The position numbers and the translations under genes were made by a program. Under the pieces are notes generated by a model that was given only the letters and a program-made list of their open reading frames with translations, ran no database searches and was not told the DNA's origin. From Zonotrichia leucophrys gambelii (lineage: Eukaryota; Chordata; Aves; Passeriformes; Passerellidae): 64,000 nt of DNA. This document shows positions 34,101 through 45,954 of this stretch, piece after piece. The stretch is from the NCBI RefSeq assembly GCF_028769735.1, contig NC_088172.1, positions 56,451,075 through 56,515,074 on the forward strand, in the 5' to 3' direction. The stretch's first letter is position 1. Each line of letters starts with the position of its first letter.

Positions 34101-37100
34101 TGCCATAATATGATATTTCTCTGCTTTATGACTGATCAGCTGTTCTAAGATGTATCTTTTATTTATTTTTGCATCTGCATATTTTACTTGAAAGTATTTT
34201 GGTTTATAGTCTGCCAGGGCCTAGAAGGATAATGCAAGATCAGCTGAACTTAGGATACTTTGGATGCCAGCTCTCATTACTTAATCATGAGACATAGGAC
34301 TATTAAGACTCTTAAAAATGAAAGCCTTGTTCTCTGACCATAGAGGGAAGAGTTGGCATATGCCTTTGGCTGCATGCCTTATTTACGTTAATGAGCAAGT
34401 AAGATTCTTTCCCCCTGTGAAGGAACAGAGCATCCCTTCTCCTGACACTTTTGGGATCTGCTGCCTCAGTTAGTTACTAAGAGAAGTCTTTTGCTTTTCG
34501 ACTGCATTTTGATGGACACATGTGGGTACTTTTTGTGCACCTGAGCCACTTAAACTTTCAAGAATGTCTTTACAACTCTGAGTGTCTTGTTTTGTTGTGC
34601 CTTTTTTTCCCCTCCACATCCTGAAGGTAAAGCCTTTGTGTTTGTCCACTTAACAGCCTCTGAACCAGACAACGGTTTAATAAGTTTAATAAAATTTACT
34701 TATCTCCTTTCTCCAGGGATTTCAAAGAGCTGAACAAACACTACCTTGCTCTCCAACACTCACTTGAAGAAAAGTGCTGTTGCTGCTCCTCAAAACTGAG
34801 AGCCAGCTCTTAAAAGAAGGGATGAGGCTTGCCCAATGTCACAAGCAAGTCTGTGGCAGATTCACACTCCAGCGGGTGTTTTAGCTGTCAGATAGTGCTT
34901 CACCCCCCAACACGACATTGCTAAAGATGCATTTGGCTCAGTTCACAGTTGCATTTAGTACACCTGTTAATACAGACATATCAAACCCTTTATTTTTCTG
35001 GCTCCAATGCAAAGAGATCCAGGAAGTCTCACCCACGGACCCCCCAAAAGAGAAAATGTTTCTTCCCCCATACACAAATCTGGAAAAACAAAGTAGGCTC
35101 ATTCTTTGGGGCTATCTAAAGACTGCTGTGTGTCAACACACAAAATCATTTCTCACAGTGGTATCACTTGCTGGATATGTTCCTTCCCTCCAACTAGAGC
35201 AGATGGTGTTTCATAGTTGGTCACAAATGGCTGTCAGCGAGCGTTTGTCTGCCTGCCAGTAACCTGTAGTTTGGGGACTCCCTCGGAGAGTGTACCAGCA
35301 CTGACTCTGCTGATAGCAGCATCTGAGAAAATGATCCGTCCTTTCTTGTCAGGCACAAAATTAGCTATCTCATTTTCAAACTGTTGACAAGGGGGATATG
35401 AAAGAAATAAGGGCCATGCTGGCTCAGATGATGTTTCTTCAGCTCTGGTTTGAGGCAGCGAGAGCTGGTTACAGAGCAGAAGCTGCTTTTACCACAGCAA
35501 ATATTGACCTCTGCTGAAAGTGGGGATACAGGCACAGCCCTCTCCTGATGTCAGGATTTTGCATGGCATTTCCAGCTTTCCTAAGCTCAGTTTAGATTTC
35601 TCTTGACCAGTGTTAGCAATGAGAAAAATATGACCTTTGGTGACGTTGTCCTGTAGCAGAAAAAAAGCATTTGATGGGCTAAAGGTCCCAGTGCACCATC
35701 CAGGCTTGCTGCTGTCTACACATGCATGGGGAGAAGGCAGCCAGGCAGCCCAGCCTCTGCTGTGACTGCTGCCTTGTCCCAGCAGCCAGAAATGGGAGGC
35801 ATGGGAGAAAGGCAGACAACAGAGATGGAGACCAAATACATCTGTATTTGGAAAACAGTTTTGGAAATATTGCCGCGACTTGTAAAGGCAGTCATTACAT
35901 TACTGTTGCACATCCACATTTTAAACACTTGCAGTACAACTCCAAGTATTTCATTTCAACAGAAGTCTTAAAGATGAGTCCATAGAGCAAAGCTGAAGGC
36001 TCTCCATTGCAGCTATCTCAGGGTCCTCCTGCATGTAGAGCAATTTCTGTTTAAAATTCTAGGTGATGTCCGGGCTGGTAAAGCTGACTGGCTTCACTTG
36101 CCTTAGCCAGGGTAGGGGGGCCCTCCAGGTGCATGTGGAAGAGGAGGTGTGTGTTACTCCTGCATGGCACTGCTGCCAAAGGGATCTGATGATAGGGTAT
36201 ATTCCAGCGCTCCAGTTTTCACATATATCAAGAATTGCATGTATCTATCCCATGTAGAAAAAATTCCTGCATTGGTCAGTAGAAAGGCAGGTTGTATCTG
36301 TGCCAGTTACTATAGACAGCAATTTTCCTGCTCTAGTTCTGACCTGCTGGAAGACTTTTGAAGAAAGTCCATTTTCAGAATTCCCCTTTCACAAAGTATA
36401 GGTTGTAGAATAAGCATAATATTGTAGAATTCATTTTCATCCTAAACATATCTGTCCTCCGTGAGAAAAAGATAAAACAAGATTTAAGTCCTGCAAAAGA
36501 GAAATTATGACTACTTTGGAAAACACCAGAATGATCCAAAGAATCTGAAGTGAAATTTCCTAAAAATTCAGGATTGCTTTCCTTCAGCTTGCATATTTTT
36601 ATCACTGAACTGATGTTATAAATAAAAAAGTACTAAATTATTCAATAGTTGAAAGTGCAAATATTGATTTCCAATTAACATTTTGATCCACAAAAAATTT
36701 GCTTTATTGGAATAATATTTGAAATTAAATTTCAACTATTTCAACAAAAGAGATTTTTTAAAGACTGTTGAAAGTAGAATCTACAAGGAAAGCTGAAAAT
36801 AAAGTCTCCAATCATGGTCCTGTTCCTTAAAATCTGTAATGATATAGCAATTTTTCATTTTCCCTGAGTTTCAACACTAATTTTTTATTTTGATTTTTTG
36901 TGTATGAATAAGTCTGTTTCTGTTCTCCTTTGGCTACAGAGATTTTTCTGGGAAAAGTGAAGAGGGAACATAGAGGATGCAAGGCTACCTGCAGAGTGCA
37001 GTACAACCTTAACTCAGGTGGCCCGTGAGGATTACGGAAGTATCTGTTCCATGACAGATCACAGTAAGTGCAAAAGGAGAATGATGACTAGACCAAGTCT

Positions 37101-38539
37101 GATCCTCAGTAGGGGCCTTGTGCCCTGGCTTGCATCCAGCAATGTGCTCAAGCACAAAGTCTGAGTAAGACAGCCAAATATCTAAGGTTAAGCACATATA
37201 TAAATATTCTTACGACATTTCAGTTGGGAAAATTTATAGAATTTGGCTAAGAGCAGTTGTATGGCTCCTTACAAGGACACATTCAAACCCAGCTCAGCTT
37301 ACACTACTACCTGCTAGGTCATTTATTCCTGACTTTGGTTTGCTCAGGTGTGTTACTGTGTTTGTGCATGTACTGGGCATGTGAGTGTGAAGATCATATC
37401 CATGACCACTTACAGATAGATTATGAGTAACTTAATGACAAACATGCCCAATATCTTCAGTTTCTTTTTTTAGGGCCATAGTGAAGGGCCTTATACAACA
37501 AATTGAGTAGCCATTTCTCAGGCAGCTCTGCTTCAGGCAAAGATCCCAAAAGAAAAGGCTGTTGAAAATCCCAGAGTCCAGGATCTTCCAAACAGAGGGC
37601 ATTCCCTTTTGGGAAAGTCCATGGGGGCAGAATTTGCTTTGTAGATGTTTTCAGAACATGCCAGTGATGTTTTCTTCTTTCCCTTTGGAAAGCACAATTG
37701 TCTGAAAGGCTGGAGAATGCATAGGGCCGTGTGAGTTTACATCTTCCCAAACCACCACTTCCTGCATCAGTGTGAAAGGCATTCATGCTTAGGGAAAACT
37801 ACTCCCCTGAATCAGTATCTCCACTCTTCACATTGTTGACCAGGGCTTTCAGGAAACCTTATTTATGATTTAAATATGCTGTCACTCTTCAATCTTCACA
37901 TTGATGACTTTGGCTAAGACCTCTGATGCTCAGAGATAACACAGTGACACTTCAGTGGTCAGTCTGTGATTGATTAAACACTTCCAACCCAGAGGTCCAA
38001 TTAATTCCAAAAAAATGGAGCCAACTTCAGAGCAGTGTGGTCTGTTGTGTGGCCCATCACTGAAGCCATCTTCAGCAGCCAGCTGCCATGCTCAGTAAAG
38101 CTGGTTCCTCACGCTGAATGCGAGGTATGCACAGAGTTTGGGAAGTCACCAATTTGATGGAGAGAGAGAGATGGCCTGCACCAGGAAGATGACACGACTG
38201 TTGAGGCAGTCTGCAGTGCCCTCAGGCACTATGGGAGCTCTGCTGCCACACACAGTGAATCATGTGCTAGTCCAGGACTCTGAAGGCAGGGATGGATTTG
38301 TGGGCTTACACGCATCAGGAAGTCCAGTAGTACAGCATCTGAGCATCTGGCTCATTTTGGGCACCTGAGCATTTGAGCATCTGCCTCAAGTTGGCAGTGG
38401 TGGATGTACAGGATGAACAAGCATAAGGCCATTTCATGGATTTGGTTGGGACAAGAAGATGAGGAAACAAGTTAATTGGGGAACATTGTAGAGCATTTCT
38501 GAGTTTTTCTACTGATTCATTAGAAAATATTTACAACAT
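31185..38539. other. Intergenic, no gene seen
   Basis: Long noncoding stretch with ordinary composition. GC-richer patches at about 32440-32650 and 33480-33790 give overlapping chance frames on both strands (up to 192 codons, minus strand 33463-34041), with no recognisable domain. A TA run lies near 33808-33820. A candidate CTCF site is listed separately. The block near 33160-33300 has homeodomain-like words but is not strong enough to call. Confidence 0.45.
33377..33388 (+). promoter_or_regulatory. Candidate CTCF binding site
   Basis: ACAGTAGAGGGC matches 11 of 12 positions of the CTCF core CCASYAGRKGGC; only the first base differs. If bound, it could be a boundary or loop anchor between the OLIG3 promoter and the right-hand desert. 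Motif evidence only. Confidence 0.35.
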
Positions 38540-38830
38540 AGTTTCTTAGCTTGCTAATATCTACCTTGCTTAACATCATCTTTTCCCTCTGTGTTTCTCT
38601 CACTATTTTTACTGGGTTTGTTGTCTTTAGTCAGGCTGGAAAAAGTTTTCTTTTGCATGCAAATTCCATTAGCTTTTTGATAAAGTTGTCAAGGAAAAAT
38701 GCTGGTACCGTGCCATATGGAAGCATTTATTCACTACCAAGTATGTAAATTAGATTACATCCTTAATGGCAGCTGTGTTAATTAGCATATCTTGGGCTCC
38801 TGCGTGCTACAACTGGACCCAAAGTTTGTA
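38540..38830. promoter_or_regulatory. Candidate conserved element with palindromic POU site
   Basis: TTTGCATGCAAA (38652-38663) is a perfect 12-bp palindrome containing two overlapping POU half-octamers; extended by one T it includes ATGCAAAT. TTAATTAG follows at 38778-38785, and ATTA cores are frequent between. Unique AT-rich sequence without repeats. The enhancer role is inferred. Confidence 0.4.
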
Positions 38831-41800
38831 TTTCTCCTTTTTTTTTTTTCTTTTTCCCAAGCTACTCATGGGACCTTCACAAACCTTGTTAACCTGACCA
38901 GATCTGCCTCAGATCCGTGCAAGAGTCCCTCTGAGGATTAAAAATTCCTTGCAGCATTTGCCTTCTGCCAGAGTTTCTCCAGCTGGAGATCTTGGTGGGG
39001 CTGAGGAGATTCAGGGAACCCCTTTGGGGACTGAAGAGATCTGCTTCACAACATGGCTTTAAATGTTGACTGGCCTTATTACAAGGCACAGAAGCTCTGC
39101 AAGGGCTCTCAAGTTAATTAGGGGAACTTGCCAAGGCCTGTCAGACACTTGGTGGTCATCACTGGATCCTTCAGACTTTTGGCAAAGCTTTGGAGACAGC
39201 AACATGCCAGTGAAAGGCTCTGGCTGTGCTAAGTAACCACGACTGCATTCCCCCAGAGTTACCACTGTTTCTTGGAAATAGCAAAAGCAACTTAGCAACT
39301 CATGAATTTCCCAGGAAACAACGTCTGCTACTTCTTGCCCTCCGTAAAATTTGATCCCAAACCCCTTGAAAGTCATCAATTGGTCAAAATACTCCATTTT
39401 CCTGTTTTGCCTCTGACTTGATGGAATAATTTGTATAGGTGCTTGCACCTTGAACAGGAGACCATTTGGGGAGCTTTGTGAAGCAATAATGCTATTTGAA
39501 TTTTCAAAGTATTGAAAAATACTGAAGTGAAAATTTGTACTCTAGAACATAGAACAGTGATAGTTTACCTCTTCAAAATCCATTAGTCTCAATATAATGC
39601 ATTTGCCAGTCAGAGCCTATAGCTATTTCCAGGAGAGCAGATGAGTGTCATGTACCACCAAAAAATGTAAGATTTTTTTCTCAACAAGACAAAATAAACT
39701 TAGAAGAGTCTAAAGGATGTAGTTGACAGTGGCATCTGATCTCCTACAGAATGGCATTTTGTAGAGGAGACGTGAATCAGAAATGCCAACTGCTTGTCAT
39801 TTTTATAATAAAACCAGTTACAAAAATGAGGATGCTGATGTTATTGGTGCAGTTATATTCCAGCCAGCTCACACATGTTCAGCCAAGTTTTGCACTGTAT
39901 ACAGAAAATAAAAGCTGATATTGTTAAACCTAAGGAATATGTCCCATTATGTGCAGATTTGTTAACCTCTGTTTTCATCAGTTCAGTTATAGGATGCTGA
40001 CTAATGAAACTTTGAGATTTAAATTTTACATCTCTTCCTTCACTGCATCCTGATGTCTATGTGACTCATAACGTAATTGAACAGATAACTTCCTGTCCAC
40101 AGATTTATTGCACCTTGCCCTGTTTTCATCTGTACAACTGAGAGCAGTAGTAGAATAGGAACCTGAAGGAAGTTTAGAAACTCATCAGCCTCATTCTGCA
40201 AGTATTTTAATGGGAAAAAATCCTGCAGGCAAACCATCCTCAGCAAACACAACAGAGCTCAACAACACCGTTTAAGAGAACTGAGAAAAAAAAGTTGCAC
40301 TCTCCTTTGCAGCATCCACCCAGACAGTACAACTTGGATTAGGATGTAAGTGATATAAATGCTTTTCAGATCTTTTGTTTTGCAGTAATTTTCCAAATAT
40401 AGACATTATTATTTTCCAAGTATTTGACTGGCATAAACCAAGTTCTTATGCTTTCAATTAATTTAAAAACAAATGTGTTTCAGTGAGTTCCTAAAACACA
40501 GAACTCAAAATTACCCCAGAGTAAAGCCCAATATTGCTGCTCATCTTCATTGGGCCAAGAAGTCACTTGATGTGACAAGGAGATACACTCTCCTTGATGC
40601 ACTGGTTCTCCTGCAGCCCTGTATTTTTAAGGTGTTGATGCCAAAGATTTGTGGACCATGATGCAGGCTCCTCAGTTGCACTCTGTAGTTGCCATTACTA
40701 TTGAATAATGATGGTGAAAATGATTCCTATTACTACTGTTAATTCTTTAGGAACCTGAAAGTCCTGCATCAGATGTATGCAAAGATGTATGCACAGGGCA
40801 GACCATAGTCAAGGGAATGAAACATCAGTTTCCTTCATTTCCATTCATCCATTTTCATAGATCTAAAACTTCTTACTATTCAAACTCAATTTTCCACCAC
40901 TCTAAGAATATGTGTCTTCTTTCCTTTTGTGAAAATACTTTTGCTGCTTCCTCCTTGGTGCTCAGTCCTTGAGCACTCCAGTCCAGTCACTCTTTCCTAA
41001 CGGGTTGTGATTCTTGAGCTGACTGGTACAACTGGGAGTGCAAATATACTCTCTCATACTCAATGCCACTTTTAATTAAAGCTCTGTCTATGCAGAGTGA
41101 CTCATTAGATTGGTACAAAAATTATGGCAATGCCAATGAGCATAAGTATTGATACTGACATCACAGAACAGAGTATGGGGAAATGCTAACAGAATCCTAG
41201 CCGAAATTTTACTTCCTCGATTTATTGCTGTAGATGCTGGGGACTAATTGATTTCAATATTAATTAAAAGATTAACTATTACTCCTTCACCATATAATTT
41301 CTTCAGCTTCCTGCCTTTGGGCCTGTTTATGCAGCTAAATACTTGCTCATTATTATTGTAGTTCAGGACAGTATTTTTGCCTTCATTTAAATTCAAATAG
41401 TCTTCCAAATATGGATGCTTTCTCAGTTTCGTATTTAATTGACATTTCATGCCATTTTTTTCTCTACAGTTATTGCTCAAAACTTGTTTTGTTTCTTCTA
41501 AGATCTGTAGAAATAAAAATAACAAAGCCAAAGTATTTTATGAGCCTTTTTTTCTTTCCCACAAAAAAAGAAAGAAAAAAAAAAGTTAAGTCTAATTTTA
41601 TTAGCACCAAAACCCAGATGTTCTTTGCTGCTTTTGAGTCCCCTGAGTTGTATCTGTTCACCGAAGTTTAATGCAGGGAAGAGCAGCCAAGTGATTCACA
41701 AGGTTGGATCTTGGTGTTAAATTTTTGCATTAACCATAAAACAGTTCGCACTCTTGAAAATAACAATTTGAGCAACAAAGGGACAGATATTTTGCAAAGC

Positions 41801-43329
41801 ATTTTGAGGAGTTTTTTAACTGTAAACCACTCTCCCAGAGTCAGCAGGGGATTTGTAAAATAAACTTATTTGAATGCATACCAATGAAACTCTGTGAAAT
41901 ATAGTGGAACATGGCTTTTCCAATCTACACTATTCTATGGATATTCATGTTGCAATCTAGCATTTAAAATTATTTTCTATTGCCAATGTCAGTACATGGA
42001 GCCTTGGGTGTTCTGGGCAGAGTAACAGCAACAGCAACGTCTGCCTACCTGTATTCTGTCTGACAGTGTTTGCCTCAGGGCAGAAGTGAGATCAGAGTTT
42101 GGAAAGGTCTTTTCCATACCCTGCCATGAGGAACCCTGACCCAAAGAAAGGTGGCACTGGTTGTTGTGTACATCATCTCACTTCTTTTGCTCTTGTCAGC
42201 ATGCAATATTAGTAGCACAAGGATAGGAATCTGGATAGTTGACCTACTGAATCCAAGTTGCATCCCACTCTGCCTTTAAAACAGAGAAATAGAAAATTAC
42301 AGTTCTGTAAAATATTAGGAGCCAAACTCTTCCACACTGAAATACACCAAAAAGATGTGGGGCAAGGTTTGTACATTGACTAATTGAAAGTTTGATTTTT
42401 GTTCACTTAAAACTTGTCACTGCAAAATTATGAAAGCTTTATTTTTATCAGAAGTGTGACCAGTGGCAAGATTTAGACTAACATCTTCTAAGAAAATTTT
42501 TAACAGAAGCCAGTGTAATAATATTTCAAATTTAGAATGTTTAAAAATTTTGCTGGAAATATTTTCAATGGCATTCATGCTAATGCACATGCAAGTGTAT
42601 ATATGTGTGTAGTAGGTGTGTGCATGGGAATGCACTCAGTGTTCATGCAGATGGGCATCAAATTTTGTGGTGGAATAACCCATGCAGTGAAGCTGAGGCA
42701 ATATTTCTTCATTCCTAGCCATTGTCTGGTATCTGCTCAGGTTTGTTTGCTTCTCCCCAGCTATTTGTCTTGAGCAAAACCACAAAAGTGGCTTTGAGAG
42801 CATCTTTTCAGTCCATTTTTTCCTCAGGAGAATCTTTCTTCTCTTAAAATGGGTTGTGTTCTCTCAAAGGTGCAGTTAGTTGGACACTTGCAAGCTTGCA
42901 AAGGGGTAATCTTTGAATACCTGTGGTTCTTTTTCTCTCTTTAACAACGTTGGACTGGGCAGGTCCTCCTGGTAAAAGTCCATCCCCCATTATTATGTGC
43001 TATTTTACATTGTGATAGGGACACTGGTGTTGCCTGCTGTCAAAATCAGGGAGCTGCTGAAGAGCTGAGCAGCTTGCACCGCAGGCATCTGTGGGGAGTG
43101 GGAAGGGGTGTGCCGGTGCAGGACACACATCACACCTCGCCGGAGTCAGCTGGCTGCAGCTGAAAAGCTCCTGGGATTAAAGAAGCCATTGCAGACGGCC
43201 CCAGGAAACACAGCAGACACAATACTGGCTTTTTCTGTTTTCCCTTAAAGGCAGAAGCCCTCAGCTCCAGGGAGGCAGTGTTGGTTTCATGGGTTGGGAA
43301 GAATGTTTCCCAGCAAAGATTTTGGTGAG
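38831..43329. other. Intergenic, no gene seen
   Basis: AT-rich noncoding sequence with scattered homopolymer runs. Open frames reach at most about 130 codons and have no family resemblance. No transposon signature was recognised. Confidence 0.5.
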
Positions 43330-43690
43330 CAGTGAGTGTGTGGGTAGAGCATGCCGTGGGAGACTACTGCGGGCTGATATGAGAGATGATATCAGAGATT
43401 AGTTAACCGTATGGGCTGAGTCCCTGGGGAGGTGTGTGAAATGAATCAGATTAAACAAAATTGATAATGTGAATACTTAATCAAACAGACAAAGGTAGTC
43501 TGCACAGCTAATTAGGGGCAAATAGAGCGTCCCTCTTGTACCTCATTTAACTGACAAATTGTGCAGACAGTTTTAATGGGAGTCTGTTTAGCAAAGAGAA
43601 GGCTGTACAGTTGACAGCTTGGCAAAATGTGGTTTCTGTAACACCACATGATGCTTACGGAAATTAGCCTGGTGCAGCTGAGCTCAGAGT
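43330..43690. promoter_or_regulatory. Candidate conserved noncoding element
   Basis: Contains the palindromic homeodomain site CTAATTAG (43508-43515), AGTTAACC near 43401, several ATTA and AATCA words, and CpG-containing patches in AT-rich sequence. No repeat signature. The texture is that of a developmental enhancer; conservation must be tested. Confidence 0.4.
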
Positions 43691-44860
43691 AGGTAAGAGC
43701 TGCTCAAACTCCAGTAAAATGGTAAAATAGACCTTTTGTAAGCCTCTGTTCCTGACTTCTTAAAGGGACCTGAATGCTTTTCTGCAAGGTGGCAAGGAAC
43801 ATTTCTGAAGAAGCAAAAAGGATCATTAGCAATACCAAAAAGGACCACTTCTGTAACCAAGCATGCAAGCAAAAAATTCAAATTACATCACCTTAGCATA
43901 TTAAAATTTTATGGTTGTTCTTTTGTAAGAACAAAGCTACTTTCTCAGCTTCTCAGGAGTTATATAAATATTAATGACTGTTGATATTTTACGTACTAAA
44001 ATGACAGCACAAAGCAATCAGCCAAGTCCTGCGATATGGGCCAGCTCCAGGGCCAGGCTGAGGACTCAGACAAACCTGAGGCCATAGCCCAACTTCTGGG
44101 GCCAGAGGGTCTCTGCTACACTTTGGAGTTACTTTCCTAGCAAATACAGGTCTCCAGTTTCTTATACCCTGAGTAACATAAATGCAAAACTGTTCTGCAT
44201 TTTCTGGTAACTCCTTCCACTGCATCCTTCCTCTATTCTTCTCCAAACCAGCCATATCTCTTCACTGTCTCCTCTGCATGTCTCCAAGGTTTACATACTT
44301 AGCCCTCTTCCAAAGGAAGGTGAAAATGTTTGGGTATGTTTTAAAGTCTGATGAGAGAATTTATAAACATTAGAGCACAAACCCTTTGGCAAAGTGAGAC
44401 AGGTGGCCAACACTTGTTAATTCTCTAAGCCCTTCACCAGATCTTTCATGAGGAGCTGTTGTTGCACTGATATAAGAAAGCCAAGTGTCCTGCTTGTAAA
44501 GGAAGCATAGCTAAGTATGTATTAAATTAATGGAACTATATTTAGGCTTCTACAGTTTTGCATCCACACCTGCAGATCTGCATTCTAATCTATGTAGAAT
44601 TTAGAGGTTTAAAGAGGTTCAACGAGGGATTCTGAGCACATCCTTTTGCATTCTGCTCAAGATTGCTCTGTCTCACACTGAGTGTCATCAGGAGCAAAGG
44701 GAAGAGATCTGCTATCCCTGAAAGATGGCTCATAGAAGTTTTGCTGGGGATCATTATCTGGAGCATGGCACCCTCTGTGGTTAAGCCTCCCTTTTAGCTC
44801 TGATCTCTGAACATCGCAAGAATTTTTTGTACATGTGTGATACACAGAGCTGTGTACATC

Positions 44861-44897
44861 CACACACATATGTGTGCACATGTGTGCACATATGTGT
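44861..44897. repeat. 37-bp strictly alternating pyrimidine-purine run
   Basis: CA/TG/TA dinucleotides alternate without a break. The run includes the perfect 14-bp palindrome CACACATATGTGTG at 44863-44876. Such sequence can adopt Z-DNA or cruciform structure. It is essentially a degenerate CA/TG microsatellite. Confidence 0.8.
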
Positions 44898-45909
44898 TCA
44901 CTCAGAAAAGCTATACATTTAGACCACAAAATGGAGATACTGGAATGCTTAGAGTGAAAAGTCTGAGGCTGTGCCACAAGCAGTGACTCTCCTCTCAGTG
45001 TTGGCCATTTCACTTAACCCTACCTCACTTCTACACCTACAAAACAGGACCATCCTTGGTTCCTCAGAGCACTATTAGAACCAAATGCCACGTTTGCCAT
45101 GACCATTGATGGCAGAGCACACAACCTGCTATAGGTCAAATCTTAGTCAATGAGAAATGACTAGATCAGCCCAAATCATATGTTGAAAGGCTCCAGGGAG
45201 GCAGTACAAATCCTAGGGAATTCGTGGCCTCTGCTTTTGTGACTCATTTGTGAAGCACATTAACTTCTTTCCCTTCCGGCTGAGTGGTGCTTATCACCTC
45301 AGCACTGCAAGGACAGAAGAAAAATGGAGTGCTGCCATTTCCACAAAAGCATGGAGTGTTATCTTGTTTGGCATCTGACTTATGCTCAAACATCACCCAC
45401 TGCTGAAAGGCATGAGTTTATGATGGAACTTAAAGATGGTAAACACATGCCCTGAATTGAAGGTTTCAGGAGTGAAGTGCAATATGTGTAATAAAGCCAC
45501 AAACATGAGGCACTGCCTGGAACGAATGCTTTTGCTGAATTCACTTCTGGAGCTCACCTTGTGGAACTGTCCTAAGAAAATTCCTTAATACAAAAATTAG
45601 AGAAAAAGAAAAGTGGGAAAGGACAGGAATTATTTAATCAAACAAATATTACATGCCCATTAACAATATTTAAAATTTAATCCTTGTATTGCTGTGAGTT
45701 ATTTAGGCCTGTTTGTTTTAGGTTTTTTCTGTCATATCTTCTCAAGAAACCTTCATAACATGCAAAGCCCTCTGATTCATTTATGGAATAGTTTCACATA
45801 TTTGGGCAGAAGTCTGTACAAACCAGCAATTCCCATTCTGTTCCCTAGTGACTTACTCATTTTAGTCTACCTCCACTCATGTGAAATGTGTGTAATGGAA
45901 ATTTCCTAG

Positions 45910-45954
45910 TACAAGTATTCCAGTACAAGTATTAATACAAGTAATAGTACAAGT
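45910..45954 (+). repeat. Short TACAAGT direct repeat, four copies
   Basis: TACAAGT occurs at 45910, 45924, 45936 and 45948, with spacings of 14, 12 and 12 bases. A small degenerate tandem repeat. Confidence 0.75.
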
